A DNA stretch of 64,000 nucleotides from an uncultured Lachnospiraceae bacterium. GTDB lineage: Bacteria; Bacillota; Clostridia; Lachnospirales; Lachnospiraceae. Positions 43,191 to 52,236 of this stretch are shown here, piece after piece. The translations under genes were made by a program, and so were the position numbers. Where the stretch lies: NCBI GenBank assembly GCA_910585605.1, contig CAJUFL010000001.1:62001-126000 (forward strand), read 5' to 3'. Each line of letters begins with the position of its first letter. Position 1 is the first letter of the stretch. A model generated the notes under the pieces. The model was given only the letters and a program-made list of their open reading frames with translations, was not told where the DNA came from and did no database searches.

Positions 43191-44282
43191 CTAAGCCTGT
43201 TGAAAATCAAAAATCGTATCCAACATCCGAAGCGTTTTGAAGTTACCCTTTGCAGAAATCTCTCCTGCCATAAATCCTTTTTGGAAATTCTTTTTTCCGC
43301 TCAATATATTATCTAACATCTTTGTTGTAGTCCTTAAGATCACATCTGCCTCATCTGTTGCGGCATAGAAACATTTAACATGTTCCGGTGTAGCCTCTAT
43401 ATGAAGAATCTGATCTTTATCGGATATAATGATAGCATAGGAAGCCGTAAAATCTGGCTCTGGACTATAATTATTCATAAAAGCGGATATCAGCTTATCG
43501 GCTGGGACTTCCCTTTCTTCTCCTGCTTTTGTAACGGCATTCCCTTCTTTATCATATAATTCTTCTACATCCTCTTCATCAGATATATTATCGGTATCCT
43601 CTTCATTCAGCATCTTCTTAAACATCGCTGAAAGCTCTTCTATATCTTCCTTTTGCTGCTTCACATATGATTCATCGCTGACAAACTTGGAAAGCTGCTC
43701 GCTTTCCTGGGGTGTCAGTTCAATGGTTCTCGGCTTAAGCAGATTGTTTTTAACAGCCATATCACTGGTAGGCAGGCTCTTCATTTTCTGGTGAACCGTG
43801 CGGTACAATGCTTCAGCTTTCTTCTCGATAATTTCTCTATAGCTTTCATTTTGTTCAAATCCGTCATCTACATATGCAACCAGACCGGTAATCGGAATCC
43901 CTCCCAAAAGCTCCCACGCCTTTATCAGGTTCAGTTCGGCATCCCGCTCTCCATAAGTTGTCGCCATAACAACTGGCAGCATATACATCTTACTGATCTC
44001 CTGCTTATCGGCATATAACCAGCACATATCCAGAAATTGCTGCATATATCCGCCAATTCCAAACCATTCCACTGTCGTAGCCAGTATCACCCCGTCTGCT
44101 CCCTTCAATGTAGATGGCAGTATGGCAATGGCATTTTTATCTTCAAATATATTATAACGGTTTACTTCTACCCGAAGTTCTTTTAAAACCTCTGTTATCC
44201 TATCCAGTACATAGATTGATGGGTCGTCTAACAGCCCTCTTCCACCATAGTAAATATTAATCTTCGTAAGTCTCACCTCCAA
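43191..44282 (-). CDS. Flavodoxin-like / SCP2 fusion protein
   Basis: About 363 residues. The first 170 form a flavodoxin-like (NADPH-dependent FMN reductase type) fold with ADGVILATTVEWFGIGGYMQ as the flavin loop. An acidic linker (about 225-260) leads to an SCP2 sterol-carrier-like domain (about 275-363, DEADVILRTT and KNFQKGFMAGEISAKG). A quinone or lipid-like redox role is plausible but unproven. The start is unclear: the only strong ribosome site (GGAGGTGA, just inside the called TTG start) has no ATG, GTG or TTG at normal spacing after it. It is just upstream of dnaX. Confidence 0.8.
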   Translation of the reverse strand: MEVRLTKINIYYGGRGLLDDPSIYVLDRITEVLKELRVEVNRYNIFEDKNAIAILPSTLKGADGVILATTVEWFGIGGYMQQFLDMCWLYADKQEISKMYMLPVVMATTYGERDAELNLIKAWELLGGIPITGLVAYVDDGFEQNESYREIIEKKAEALYRTVHQKMKSLPTSDMAVKNNLLKPRTIELTPQESEQLSKFVSDESYVKQQKEDIEELSAMFKKMLNEEDTDNISDEEDVEELYDKEGNAVTKAGEEREVPADKLISAFMNNYSPEPDFTASYAIIISDKDQILHIEATPEHVKCFYAATDEADVILRTTTKMLDNILSGKKNFQKGFMAGEISAKGNFKTLRMLDTIFDFQQA

Positions 44283-44348
44283 ATTGCATAGCTATTATTA
44301 AGTATAGCTGAAAATGTGCTTTTTTACAACTTAAAATACAATAAAAAT

Positions 44349-44391
44349 GGAGCCGCCCCGTTCAGAAAATAAAACTCTAACGAGGTGCTCC
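44349..44391 (-). terminator. Terminator at the end of the Tad pilus operon
   Basis: On the minus strand GGAGC-AC-CTCGTT pairs with AACGGGG-CG-GCTCC and is followed by ATTTTTATTGTATTTT. It lies 60 bases after the stop of the FHA gene. Confidence 0.75.
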
Positions 44392-44450
44392 CTGATATCA
44401 TAATATTCTATTGTAACGCCCTCCTTGCAGGGTTCCCTGGTTTATTACCC

Positions 44451-45776
44451 TTAGGAATAGCCGGATGCTTCCATCGCAACGTAAAATTCGCTTTTGGCAA
44501 AGACCACCATATCCCCTTCTTCTAACTTATAATCCTGTCCGCACTTGATCATCTCACCATTCAGATACGTTCCATTAGTGGAATTCAAATCCAGCAGATA
44601 AATCCCGTCTCCTTTATCCATAATCTTTGCGTGAAGCCTGCTCACTCCGTTTTCCTGTAACCTGTAATCACAGCCTTCTGCCATACTCCCCAATACAATG
44701 CTTTTTTCTTTTATATGGATTGGCTGATATCTCTCCTTTTCCATAGGTTCCAGATATAAACATCCCTTTTTTTCTTCTTTTATGATCTTTTCCCTGTCAG
44801 GCAGGGAATCTATCAATATGCCCGTCTCTCCCCATACAGGAGGCTGTTCCCTGCCAGCTGTTTCCTGTACCTTTGGTTCTTCTTTTAATTCCTGGTTTTC
44901 AAAATATTCCTTCATAATCTCATCTGCTGATTCCTCTTTTGTTATCTGCATATAAATGACCGTAAGCAGAATCAGAGCCCCCATAGTAAAAAACAGAAAT
45001 CTCATATAATCGTACGTCAACAGATTTAACAAAAGACCCATAATAAGTACTATGTTGCTTCCTGCCGTCAGCACCAGCATACCTTTGGCTATCTGTTCTC
45101 CGGTCTTTCTTTCCTTTGTATCATCTGATACGGAATGAAAAAGAAATCCATCTTTTCCAGAATGTTTTTCATTCCGTGTTTCATCTGCTTCTTTTTCCCC
45201 CTCCTCCACTTCTTCTTTTCTATTTTTGTTTTCTTCCAGCCATTTTTTCCGAAATCCCTGTAAGGCTTCCATGGTACAATCCGGTTCTGTAACCAGATCA
45301 TAAAACTGTAAGATAAACAATACTGCCGCTTCTTCCGCCTTATTTACCATCTGTATAATTTCTGTAAGAAATTCTTTCATGCTCCCCTTATTTTCCTCAT
45401 CCGCAAGGCAGTAACAAAATTGCAGATTTCCCGTATCAGCTTCTAAAAATATACTATCGGTTCTCCATAAAATACCTTCCGGTTCTAACAGATACTCCTC
45501 TGCTGTTTCCAGCACCCCTATTATGCTTTTTACCATATTTTTAAGCCTGTTTAATGTGAAAGGTAAATGCCCCTCCACGGATCGCACAGTCGTACGGTAA
45601 TGCAGCCGGTAATACACAGAAAATAAACCATCAACCTCTCTGATTTCAAACGGTAAAAAATAAGGTACTCTATGATACTGGAACAAATTACTCTGATAAC
45701 CGGTATCCCATGGCTCTTTGCAGTCAACTACCATATAATTTGCCAGTCCCTCTTTACTGAAATGTATCTGAAACAA
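44451..45776 (-). CDS. DUF6382 / FHA-domain protein of the Tad locus
   Basis: About 441 residues. The TTG at 45776 is chosen because AGGAGGT lies six bases upstream; the open frame begins at 45815. The N-terminal half (about 1-170) matches the DUF6382 pattern (NYMVVDCKEPW, LLPFEIR-like). Two transmembrane helices follow (about 240-285), then a C-terminal FHA domain (about 350-430) with VLGSMAEGCDYRLQENGVSRLHAKI and LNSTNGTYLNG, which binds phosphothreonine. It is last in the pilus operon and overlaps tadE by 23 bases. A Ser/Thr-phosphorylation link to pilus assembly is inferred. Confidence 0.82.
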   Translation of the reverse strand: MFQIHFSKEGLANYMVVDCKEPWDTGYQSNLFQYHRVPYFLPFEIREVDGLFSVYYRLHYRTTVRSVEGHLPFTLNRLKNMVKSIIGVLETAEEYLLEPEGILWRTDSIFLEADTGNLQFCYCLADEENKGSMKEFLTEIIQMVNKAEEAAVLFILQFYDLVTEPDCTMEALQGFRKKWLEENKNRKEEVEEGEKEADETRNEKHSGKDGFLFHSVSDDTKERKTGEQIAKGMLVLTAGSNIVLIMGLLLNLLTYDYMRFLFFTMGALILLTVIYMQITKEESADEIMKEYFENQELKEEPKVQETAGREQPPVWGETGILIDSLPDREKIIKEEKKGCLYLEPMEKERYQPIHIKEKSIVLGSMAEGCDYRLQENGVSRLHAKIMDKGDGIYLLDLNSTNGTYLNGEMIKCGQDYKLEEGDMVVFAKSEFYVAMEASGYS

Positions 45777-46113
45777 GCTGCCACCTCCTAAGATTTTGTA
45801 CCGGATTATTCTCATCTCTTCTAAATTCCGTCTTAAACGTAAATAATTTTCCCTGTTCTTCCAGCTTGATCACCCTGATCTTTCCCTCCCTTTGCACCCT
45901 GACGTTATCGGGCAATACTTTTTGCTGTTCTGTTTTTGTACTTTCTGACATATACGCATATTCAGATATTTCTTCCGTTTTTTTTGCTGCCTGTGTAAAA
46001 AACAAAAACAACATTATATAAAAATAAATACACCCCAGAAATACAGGAATCAGTAAAGACATTTCTATTACAGTACTTCCCCTGTTCCTTTTATTTTTCC
46101 TAATTGCTCTCAT
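45754..46113 (-). CDS. TadE-like minor pilin
   Basis: 119 residues. The N terminus NRGSTVIEMSLLIPVFLGCI is a type IV prepilin-like cleavage site (after G, with E at +5) followed by a hydrophobic helix, as in TadE/TadF pseudopilins. It would be processed by the A24 peptidase encoded at the other end of the operon. GAGG lies seven bases before the ATG. Confidence 0.82.
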   Translation of the reverse strand: MRAIRKNKRNRGSTVIEMSLLIPVFLGCIYFYIMLFLFFTQAAKKTEEISEYAYMSESTKTEQQKVLPDNVRVQREGKIRVIKLEEQGKLFTFKTEFRRDENNPVQNLRRWQLVSDTFQ

Positions 46114-46183
46114 ATCTTTTCCTCACCTTCCGCAATTGTAACCAATTTTGCTTTGCAAACTCCGTCTCACAGATTTTCATAAT

Positions 46184-46948
46184 CTACTTTACATTACCTC
46201 CGCATCTTAAGCATGGTCCCAGTCCTCCTGCCTGGGCAAGCCTGACCCTTTTTACAGTCCTTTTTAATCCAAGGCAGTCTATATTGCAATGATACACATC
46301 ACTGGTTCTCGCCACATATATACTTTTTCCACAGTCTGCTTTTCTTCCGCAAAAACTGCACGGTTTATAGCTTCCCTTTTTCCCGATATCCAGCTTTTTT
46401 ACCTGAAGTTCCAGATGTGTGCAGCTGCGCCTTGTATGATAAACCTCCTGATTAGGAGTGATATAAACATAGCAGTCACTTTGTTCTTCCCTGCTGTATC
46501 CCAAGAAAGCCTTTTGCTTAATTCTGTTTGACAATGCCACATGGAATTCTCCCAAAACCGGAATTTTTATCTTCACAAAATATCGAATCTCTGCTATAAA
46601 TATTTTGCAATTTTCCTCGTCCGCTGTCACTGTCATTAAAATACCACCCACTCCGTTTACAACCATCTTCTCCACATAAAAATCTTTTCCCAGGCAGGTT
46701 CTAAACCTCTTTGATAATATTCCATGGCAAATAAGATTATCTATTCCGTCTGCCTTCCTCGTGGAAGTTCTGCTTTCCAGATAACAATACTGTGCAGTAT
46801 AATCTGCCGCTTCTGCCAGGCTTTGGTGGATGTGTGTCTCTGCCATCAATACCATATAAATCCCTGCCACAGACAGCATAAAAAATAAAAACAGGGGAAC
46901 CACCAGACAGGCTTCAACTGTAACAGAGCCTTCATTTACTCTTCTCAT
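46184..46948 (-). CDS. TadE/F-like pseudopilin with two Cys-rich repeats
   Basis: 254 residues. NEGSVTVEACLVVPLFLFFM is a TadE-type prepilin start. The C-terminal 90 residues hold two copies of a motif VYxTxxxxVYHxxxxC-x-L...PCxxC: first YITPNQEVYHTRRSCTHLEL ending KPCSFC, second YVARTSDVYHCNIDCLGLKR ending GPCLRC. Each provides one His and three Cys, a likely metal site. Similar motifs occur as a small domain in other Firmicute exported proteins. Placing a metal or thiol domain on the pilus surface is unusual. Role unknown. Confidence 0.8.
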   Translation of the reverse strand: MRRVNEGSVTVEACLVVPLFLFFMLSVAGIYMVLMAETHIHQSLAEAADYTAQYCYLESRTSTRKADGIDNLICHGILSKRFRTCLGKDFYVEKMVVNGVGGILMTVTADEENCKIFIAEIRYFVKIKIPVLGEFHVALSNRIKQKAFLGYSREEQSDCYVYITPNQEVYHTRRSCTHLELQVKKLDIGKKGSYKPCSFCGRKADCGKSIYVARTSDVYHCNIDCLGLKRTVKRVRLAQAGGLGPCLRCGGNVK

Positions 46949-47000
46949 TTTTTCCCGCTTCTCCTCCTTTTTGCTATCTCTCTATATCCTTTTAAAAACC

Positions 47001-47086
47001 CTTATGCAGAAACATCTTGTTCATACTTGGAGATTTTTTTATTTATATATCTATTATTTTTTTATTAGGGGACAAATCTGCATAAG
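47001..47086 (-). other. Inverted repeat inside the Tad operon
   Basis: CTTATGCAGA (47001-47010) and TCTGCATAAG (47077-47086) are perfect 10-bp arms around a 66-base AT-rich loop. It lies in the 172-base gap between the DUF5702 gene and the Cys-rich pseudopilin. It may be an RNA processing or attenuation element. Confidence 0.45.
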
Positions 47087-47120
47087 AGCTTATAAAAAGA
47101 TACAGGTAATACATGAGCCG

Positions 47121-48620
47121 TCAGTAAGAAAATTCCTTTTCAAAGCAGTATTCATAAACTTCCCTCCGGGGAGCCCCGGTAAATAAAGAATTTAAACTGG
47201 TCCTTCCCTGTATGGTAAATCCTCCTGTACAGTTTTTTATCTCGAAGTTCGGATCATTTTTTTGCAGGTTTATTTCCATCAGATCCATCATTCTTGCATA
47301 ACATTTATTTTTTTGTCCCTTTTTTGCCAGAAGCACCATCAGATAATCCCCATAGTCCATTCCCTGCTTCACTGTCTTTTTCTGTTTTGAATATCCCGGA
47401 TTTTCCAAACCGGTACACCAGGTTTCTTTTGTTTTTACATAGGGAATTTTCTCTCCTGACAACAGTATTTTCATCTCATAAAGGGTCTCTCCATACGCCC
47501 AGCATCCTAATAAAAGGTATTTTTCCACCTCTATCATAGCCACAGTTCCTGTTGCCGTACAGATTGCAGCTGCCAGAGTCAACGCCTCGCTTTTCTTTTG
47601 TTCATCTGTTAACAGGTACGCATAATTAACAGGCATCCGAATCCAGATCAATTCATTTACCACGCTTTCCAGATTGTCATAATCACTGTTTTTTCCTTTT
47701 AATATATATTCTTCCTCACATTTTAAGACAGATTCCTCCATGGGATTTACCATATTAGAAAAATGGCTGTCTGCATAGCTGACAAAAGCCGCATATGTTT
47801 CTATGTTATTGCCGGCTGTATCTCCTGATTTTTTTAAAAACCCTTTCAAAAATTCAATATCCCGGAAACTGTTATCTTTTTCTTCTTCCTTTTGTTCCTG
47901 ATATTGCTCAGAAGGAGCATCGCTGAAATCATATTTTTCTTTTGAAACGGATCGATCATCCGGCAGTACAAAAGCAAGAATCCCTGTTTTTAAGGTTTTC
48001 CCCAAAGCATCCCTTGGATCATCTGCCTTCACTTGTGCTTCTCCTTTTCCCTGTTCTTTGTTATCCCCGTTTTTCTCCGGTACATCTTTTTCTCCTCCCA
48101 TTGGTTCTCCTCCTGTGTCTGGCAAAGCTGTACCATTTCTCTCTGTCTCTTTTGCAGCCTTTTCTATCCCACTTTCCCCTTCTTTGAAACGATTCCCTAA
48201 ATCCTTTGCCTTTTGCAGCAATCCTGCTGTTTTTTCATATTCTGTAATCTGTTCTTTTAACTGCTTCATATTCTCTTTAAAAATATTTTTCTGATTTGCC
48301 AGTCCGATTTCTTCTACCGTAAACCGATATATATTGCCTTCCCCGCTGTTTAATGATGTCTCCAGATAATCCTCTATTTTCTCTTCTGCCGTTGCTTCAC
48401 TTCCGGTTCCATAGGTTGGATCCATAAACAGCAGATGGTATCTTTCAAACAGTTCCCGATTGTAATCTGCCATGATACTGGACTGTGTACTATGAACCAC
48501 AGCCCTTATTTTTACTTTGCTCATATAGATTCTTCCTGCCTCAAGTGCAGAGAGGGTAAAAAGGAACAATACACTTATGATAAGTGAAAATAATACAGTA
48601 GTCTGACCTTTATTGTTCAT
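47121..48620 (-). CDS. DUF5702 / TadG-like pilus-associated membrane protein
   Basis: About 499 residues. The ATG at 48620 is preceded by CAGGAGGT. NNKGQTTVLFSLIISVLFLF is a prepilin-like start with a single transmembrane helix, as in TadE/TadG proteins. A large extracellular part follows with a Lys/Glu/Gly-rich low-complexity stretch (about 155-250). The DUF5702-type pattern (SALEAGRIYMSKVKIRAVVH) occurs in Tad loci of Clostridia. It probably sits at the pilus base or tip. Confidence 0.78.
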   Translation of the reverse strand: MNNKGQTTVLFSLIISVLFLFTLSALEAGRIYMSKVKIRAVVHSTQSSIMADYNRELFERYHLLFMDPTYGTGSEATAEEKIEDYLETSLNSGEGNIYRFTVEEIGLANQKNIFKENMKQLKEQITEYEKTAGLLQKAKDLGNRFKEGESGIEKAAKETERNGTALPDTGGEPMGGEKDVPEKNGDNKEQGKGEAQVKADDPRDALGKTLKTGILAFVLPDDRSVSKEKYDFSDAPSEQYQEQKEEEKDNSFRDIEFLKGFLKKSGDTAGNNIETYAAFVSYADSHFSNMVNPMEESVLKCEEEYILKGKNSDYDNLESVVNELIWIRMPVNYAYLLTDEQKKSEALTLAAAICTATGTVAMIEVEKYLLLGCWAYGETLYEMKILLSGEKIPYVKTKETWCTGLENPGYSKQKKTVKQGMDYGDYLMVLLAKKGQKNKCYARMMDLMEINLQKNDPNFEIKNCTGGFTIQGRTSLNSLFTGAPRREVYEYCFEKEFSY

Positions 48621-48676
48621 AGCACACCTCCTGATTTTTGCTGACATAGCCGGTGGCTCCGACTGTTTTTATGTTA

Positions 48677-48859
48677 CTAGTAAATTTTTTTGGCATCCTG
48701 ATTGATAGATTTCCAGATATTATTTACCAATGCTGTAATCTGATTTTTAAAAATCAGGACCATGGCGATCAATACCACAATGATAAGGATTATCTCAACG
48801 ACACCCATTCCTGATTCATCTTTTAAAAAGTCAATCCATGCCCGTTTTAAACAGCTCAT
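48677..48859 (-). CDS. flp: Flp-type major pilin
   Basis: 60 residues from the ATG at 48859, with AAAGGAGGTGAGG just upstream; a GTG nine bases earlier lies within the ribosome site. The short leader ends at Gly and is followed by MGVVEIILIIVVLIAMVLIF, the Flp signature with Glu+5 and a hydrophobic helix. It forms the filament of the Tad pilus after cleavage by TadV. Confidence 0.88.
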   Translation of the reverse strand: MSCLKRAWIDFLKDESGMGVVEIILIIVVLIAMVLIFKNQITALVNNIWKSINQDAKKIY

Positions 48860-48890
48860 ATGCCTCACCTCCTTTCCAAGCTGCCGGCTT

Positions 48891-50231
48891 TTAGAGAAAA
48901 CTCAGAAAAGCCGGAATCATGATCATAAGCATGATGACTAGCAGTAAAAGTATCATCGGTCCCAGCAGTCTGGTCCCTGCCTCTTCACCATATCTTTTTG
49001 CAAGGTTCTTCCTTTCTTCCAATGCCGCTAGCTCCTCCTGTTCAAAAACAGCCGAAATTCCCTTTGCTCCCTTTTTTACATTTTGTTCCAGCAATGTCAT
49101 TAATTTAATATAACAGGGAAGCTTTAGCCTTCTTCCCAGCCGGTAATACACCTGTTCCTCTGACATTCCAAGCTCCATACTGTGGCTGGCAATCTTAATT
49201 TCTTCCAGCAGCGGCATCTTATCTTTTGCAGAAGGATTGTCCTTATTTTCTTTCTCATACTCTTCTATCATGATTTGAAAAACATTTTTTACCTGCAAGC
49301 CTGCCCCCATTAACAGCAGCATTTCATTCACAAACCATGGGTAACTTTTCATCAGCCTGTCCCTTCTGCACTGTTCCTTTTTTTTCACATTTTCCTTTTC
49401 CCTCAGAACAAGCAGTACTACAACAAAGATGCCAAAAAATAATACATGGAGCGGTGTTACTTTTTTCCCGTCAGTTTTTGAAATCTCTACTCCCTGCGTC
49501 CTTGCTGGAATTGTGAAGCCTTCCTGATACAAAGCCCTTTTTTCTTCCTGCTGTAACAGCTGTTTGAGACTTCCAAACAAAATCTCCGTCTCATTTTCTG
49601 GCCTGGGGAAAAGTGTTATTTCATAAGATTCTTCCATACTGCTTTCCCCATACCAGAGGATAACGGTTACATGGGTGACTATTCCCTGTTCCAAATCTTT
49701 TTCCTGATATCCCGCTGCAAGCAGCTCTTCCTTAGAATTTCTCAGATTCCCCTCATCATCCATTAATGTAAAATCTTCCGGCAGACACTCCATTTCAAAG
49801 GGATATTCCTTATAATCTAATGCAAGATTAAGCGCTTCCGTTACCTTGGACAGCGATTGGTTATCACCCTTCAAATTATCTTCCAGATAACAAAAGGCCT
49901 CTGTCATCTTTTTATCCCGCTCTTCTTCCGTCAGCATTTTAGGTCTTACCTGTAATGTAACCTGTTCTGTGGTATCCTCTTTTTGCAATAAAAGACCAAC
50001 TGTCTGCTCACTGCCTCCGTAACCCTCTTTTTTTATATAAATTTCGCTGCTCTCACTCTGAAAGGTAAGTCCGAAACTTATACTGTTTACAAACAGTAAA
50101 AGAAAGAGATAATGCATATGCTCTCCGATATAATAGATTAGAGAGGATTTGCTTTTTCGTTTTTTTCCCTGTACCCCGGCACCAAGCAAAATAAAAATTA
50201 TCATATATATAAACCCGTTTATTATTCTCAT
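48891..50231 (-). CDS. tadC: TadC-like inner membrane platform protein
   Basis: 446 residues. The C-terminal 220 are a T2SSF (GspF-like) domain with MGAGLQVKNVFQIMIEEYEK and the LLGPMILLLLVIMLMIMIPA membrane helices. The N-terminal part is unusually large: two membrane helices enclose an extracellular domain of about 190 residues (about 60-250) that ordinary TadC proteins lack. The start overlaps the tadB stop by four bases (ATGA). Confidence 0.8.
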   Translation of the reverse strand: MRIINGFIYMIIFILLGAGVQGKKRKSKSSLIYYIGEHMHYLFLLLFVNSISFGLTFQSESSEIYIKKEGYGGSEQTVGLLLQKEDTTEQVTLQVRPKMLTEEERDKKMTEAFCYLEDNLKGDNQSLSKVTEALNLALDYKEYPFEMECLPEDFTLMDDEGNLRNSKEELLAAGYQEKDLEQGIVTHVTVILWYGESSMEESYEITLFPRPENETEILFGSLKQLLQQEEKRALYQEGFTIPARTQGVEISKTDGKKVTPLHVLFFGIFVVVLLVLREKENVKKKEQCRRDRLMKSYPWFVNEMLLLMGAGLQVKNVFQIMIEEYEKENKDNPSAKDKMPLLEEIKIASHSMELGMSEEQVYYRLGRRLKLPCYIKLMTLLEQNVKKGAKGISAVFEQEELAALEERKNLAKRYGEEAGTRLLGPMILLLLVIMLMIMIPAFLSFL

Positions 50232-50977
50232 ACCTGTATCTCCATAATTCTGGCCGCCCAGATTTCTGCAATATGGATTGCCGCCAGAAAAAGTGTCATT
50301 AAAATAATACCCAGCCCATTGTGGTAAAGTACCTGCAAAAACTCTCCATTACTGATCCGCAGATAAAAAATAATTCCATAGGGCATAACCATCATAATCC
50401 TCTCTTCCAGTTTTTTTGCCGCGATCAATGTACCAATCTCTTCTTCCACAGCTAATTTATCGGAAATGCAGTTAACCGTTTTCTCTATTACCCTAACCAC
50501 ATTACCACCGCTTTTTTTTGCCACTGCCACAACATTTGCAAAATTCCGGATATCATCAATTCCACTGCGTTCTCCAAAATCCTTCAGCAATATTTCCAAT
50601 TCCATATTCATTCCCAATCCGGAAAGAATACTGTTTAATTCTTCAAAAATCACTGCTTTTTTATCATAAATGAGTTCCAGATCCTTTTTCGCATCCGCAA
50701 ATGCCTTTTCCAATGCATATCCCGCCCTAAGGGAGGCTGCTAATGCCTCCATCAATGCTTTAAATTCCAGAATAAGTCTTTTTTTAACCTTTTCCATTTT
50801 AACTTTTTTCAATTTCTTATAATCCATTACCGCAAAGGGAACCAGAAGCAGACATGCCTTATAGGAATCATAGAATAAATAACAGATAGCCATACCTTTT
50901 AAAAAAATCTTCAGACCAAATTCCATCCAGTCTCTCCATGTAAAATCATACACGTTATATTGTTTCTTTTTGTTCAA
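50228..50977 (-). CDS. tadB: TadB-like inner membrane platform protein
   Basis: 249 residues with a T2SSF domain (LAASLRAGYALEKAF; GMNMELEILLKDFGERSGID; NVVAVAKKSGGNVVRVIE). It starts at a TTG (50977) six bases after AGGAGG and overlaps tadA by 23 bases. With TadC it should form the platform on which the TadA ATPase acts. Confidence 0.87.
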   Translation of the reverse strand: MNKKKQYNVYDFTWRDWMEFGLKIFLKGMAICYLFYDSYKACLLLVPFAVMDYKKLKKVKMEKVKKRLILEFKALMEALAASLRAGYALEKAFADAKKDLELIYDKKAVIFEELNSILSGLGMNMELEILLKDFGERSGIDDIRNFANVVAVAKKSGGNVVRVIEKTVNCISDKLAVEEEIGTLIAAKKLEERIMMVMPYGIIFYLRISNGEFLQVLYHNGLGIILMTLFLAAIHIAEIWAARIMEIQV

Positions 50978-52208
50978 TCATATCCTCCTCTCCATAGCCG
51001 TTTTGCAGCAGCTTCTGTAGATTTATAAGCTGGGCTTTTTGTTCCAGTTTTCCAATAACTTTTCCCTGTTTTTCCGAATGTTCAAGAAACTGAAAAATCA
51101 GATGCTGTTTAATTTCACCCTCCTCTACTCCTAATATCTCACTGATCTCCAGCACTTTTCTGCTTCCGTCACGAAGTCTTCCTAAATGCACCACAATATC
51201 AATTGCCGCCGCCAAATGCTGTCTGATTGCCAGAACGGGCATATTATATCCCATTAAAATCATGGTTTCCAAACGCAGCAGCATCTCCTTAGCGGAATTA
51301 CCATGTCCGGTACTGATACTCCCATCATGTCCGGTCAGCATGCTGTTTGCCATATCCATAGCCGCAGCATCCCTGACTTCTCCCACGATTATTCTGTCAG
51401 GCCTCATGCGAAGGGCTGTTTTTATCAACTGCGACATGTTAATGGCATGCTCCCCTTCCACATTTGCATTTCTTGTCTCAAGACGCACCAAGTTGGAAAT
51501 CCCATGAATTTGAAGCTCCGCTGAGTCCTCAATCGTAATTACCCGCTCTTTCCCCGGAATATAATTACTGAGTACATTTAGAAAAGTTGTCTTCCCGCTG
51601 CCTGTCCCTCCACTGATAAATATGTTATATTTTGCCCTTACCAGCATTTTCAAAAAATCTGCTGCCTCTTTCGTAACAGAACCCATTTCTATCAGTCTGT
51701 CCATTGTAAAAAAGGTCTTCGGAAATTTTCTTATGGTCATAACTGCACCGTTCAATGCAACTGGCGGCAGTACAACATTTACCCTGGAACCATCTTCCAA
51801 TCTGGCATCCACGATCGGTTCCGTTTCATTTACCATACGGTTACACCTGCTGACAATCTGCTGTATCACATTCCGCAGTTTTTCTTCGGAAGAAAAAACC
51901 TCTTTTGTTTTAAAAATACTGCCTCCTTTCTCAATAAATATATTTTCCCTCCCGTTAATCATAATTTCTGAAATTTCTTCTTCCTCCAGAAGCCCCGATA
52001 ATACATCTAATCCACGGAGTGTGTTAAATAATTCTTTTTTTAACATCCTTTTCTCCTCCAGTGATAAATAAACATCCTTTGCCCTGACAAATATCTCCTG
52101 CTCTATTACTTCATAGATTTCCGTATCTGAAAGCGTCTGTTGTAAATCCAGCTTATCCATCAGCTTCTTTTGCAGAATATCCTTTTCTTTTTTTACCTTA
52201 TTTACCAT
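50955..52208 (-). CDS. tadA: Pilus assembly ATPase TadA/CpaF
   Basis: About 417 residues. It powers pilin extrusion. The ATG at 52208 is seven bases after AAAAGGAG; the frame extends 18 codons upstream. Motifs: Walker A SGGTGSGKTTFLN, ITIEDSAELQI (Asp box), RPDRIIVGEVRDAAA (Walker B), and STGHGNSA (His box). The N-terminal three-helix region is typical of the CpaF family. Cytoplasmic hexamer. Confidence 0.95.
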   Translation of the reverse strand: MVNKVKKEKDILQKKLMDKLDLQQTLSDTEIYEVIEQEIFVRAKDVYLSLEEKRMLKKELFNTLRGLDVLSGLLEEEEISEIMINGRENIFIEKGGSIFKTKEVFSSEEKLRNVIQQIVSRCNRMVNETEPIVDARLEDGSRVNVVLPPVALNGAVMTIRKFPKTFFTMDRLIEMGSVTKEAADFLKMLVRAKYNIFISGGTGSGKTTFLNVLSNYIPGKERVITIEDSAELQIHGISNLVRLETRNANVEGEHAINMSQLIKTALRMRPDRIIVGEVRDAAAMDMANSMLTGHDGSISTGHGNSAKEMLLRLETMILMGYNMPVLAIRQHLAAAIDIVVHLGRLRDGSRKVLEISEILGVEEGEIKQHLIFQFLEHSEKQGKVIGKLEQKAQLINLQKLLQNGYGEEDMIEQKETI

Positions 52209-52236
52209 TACCATTCTCCTTTTCGCAGCTGCTAGT

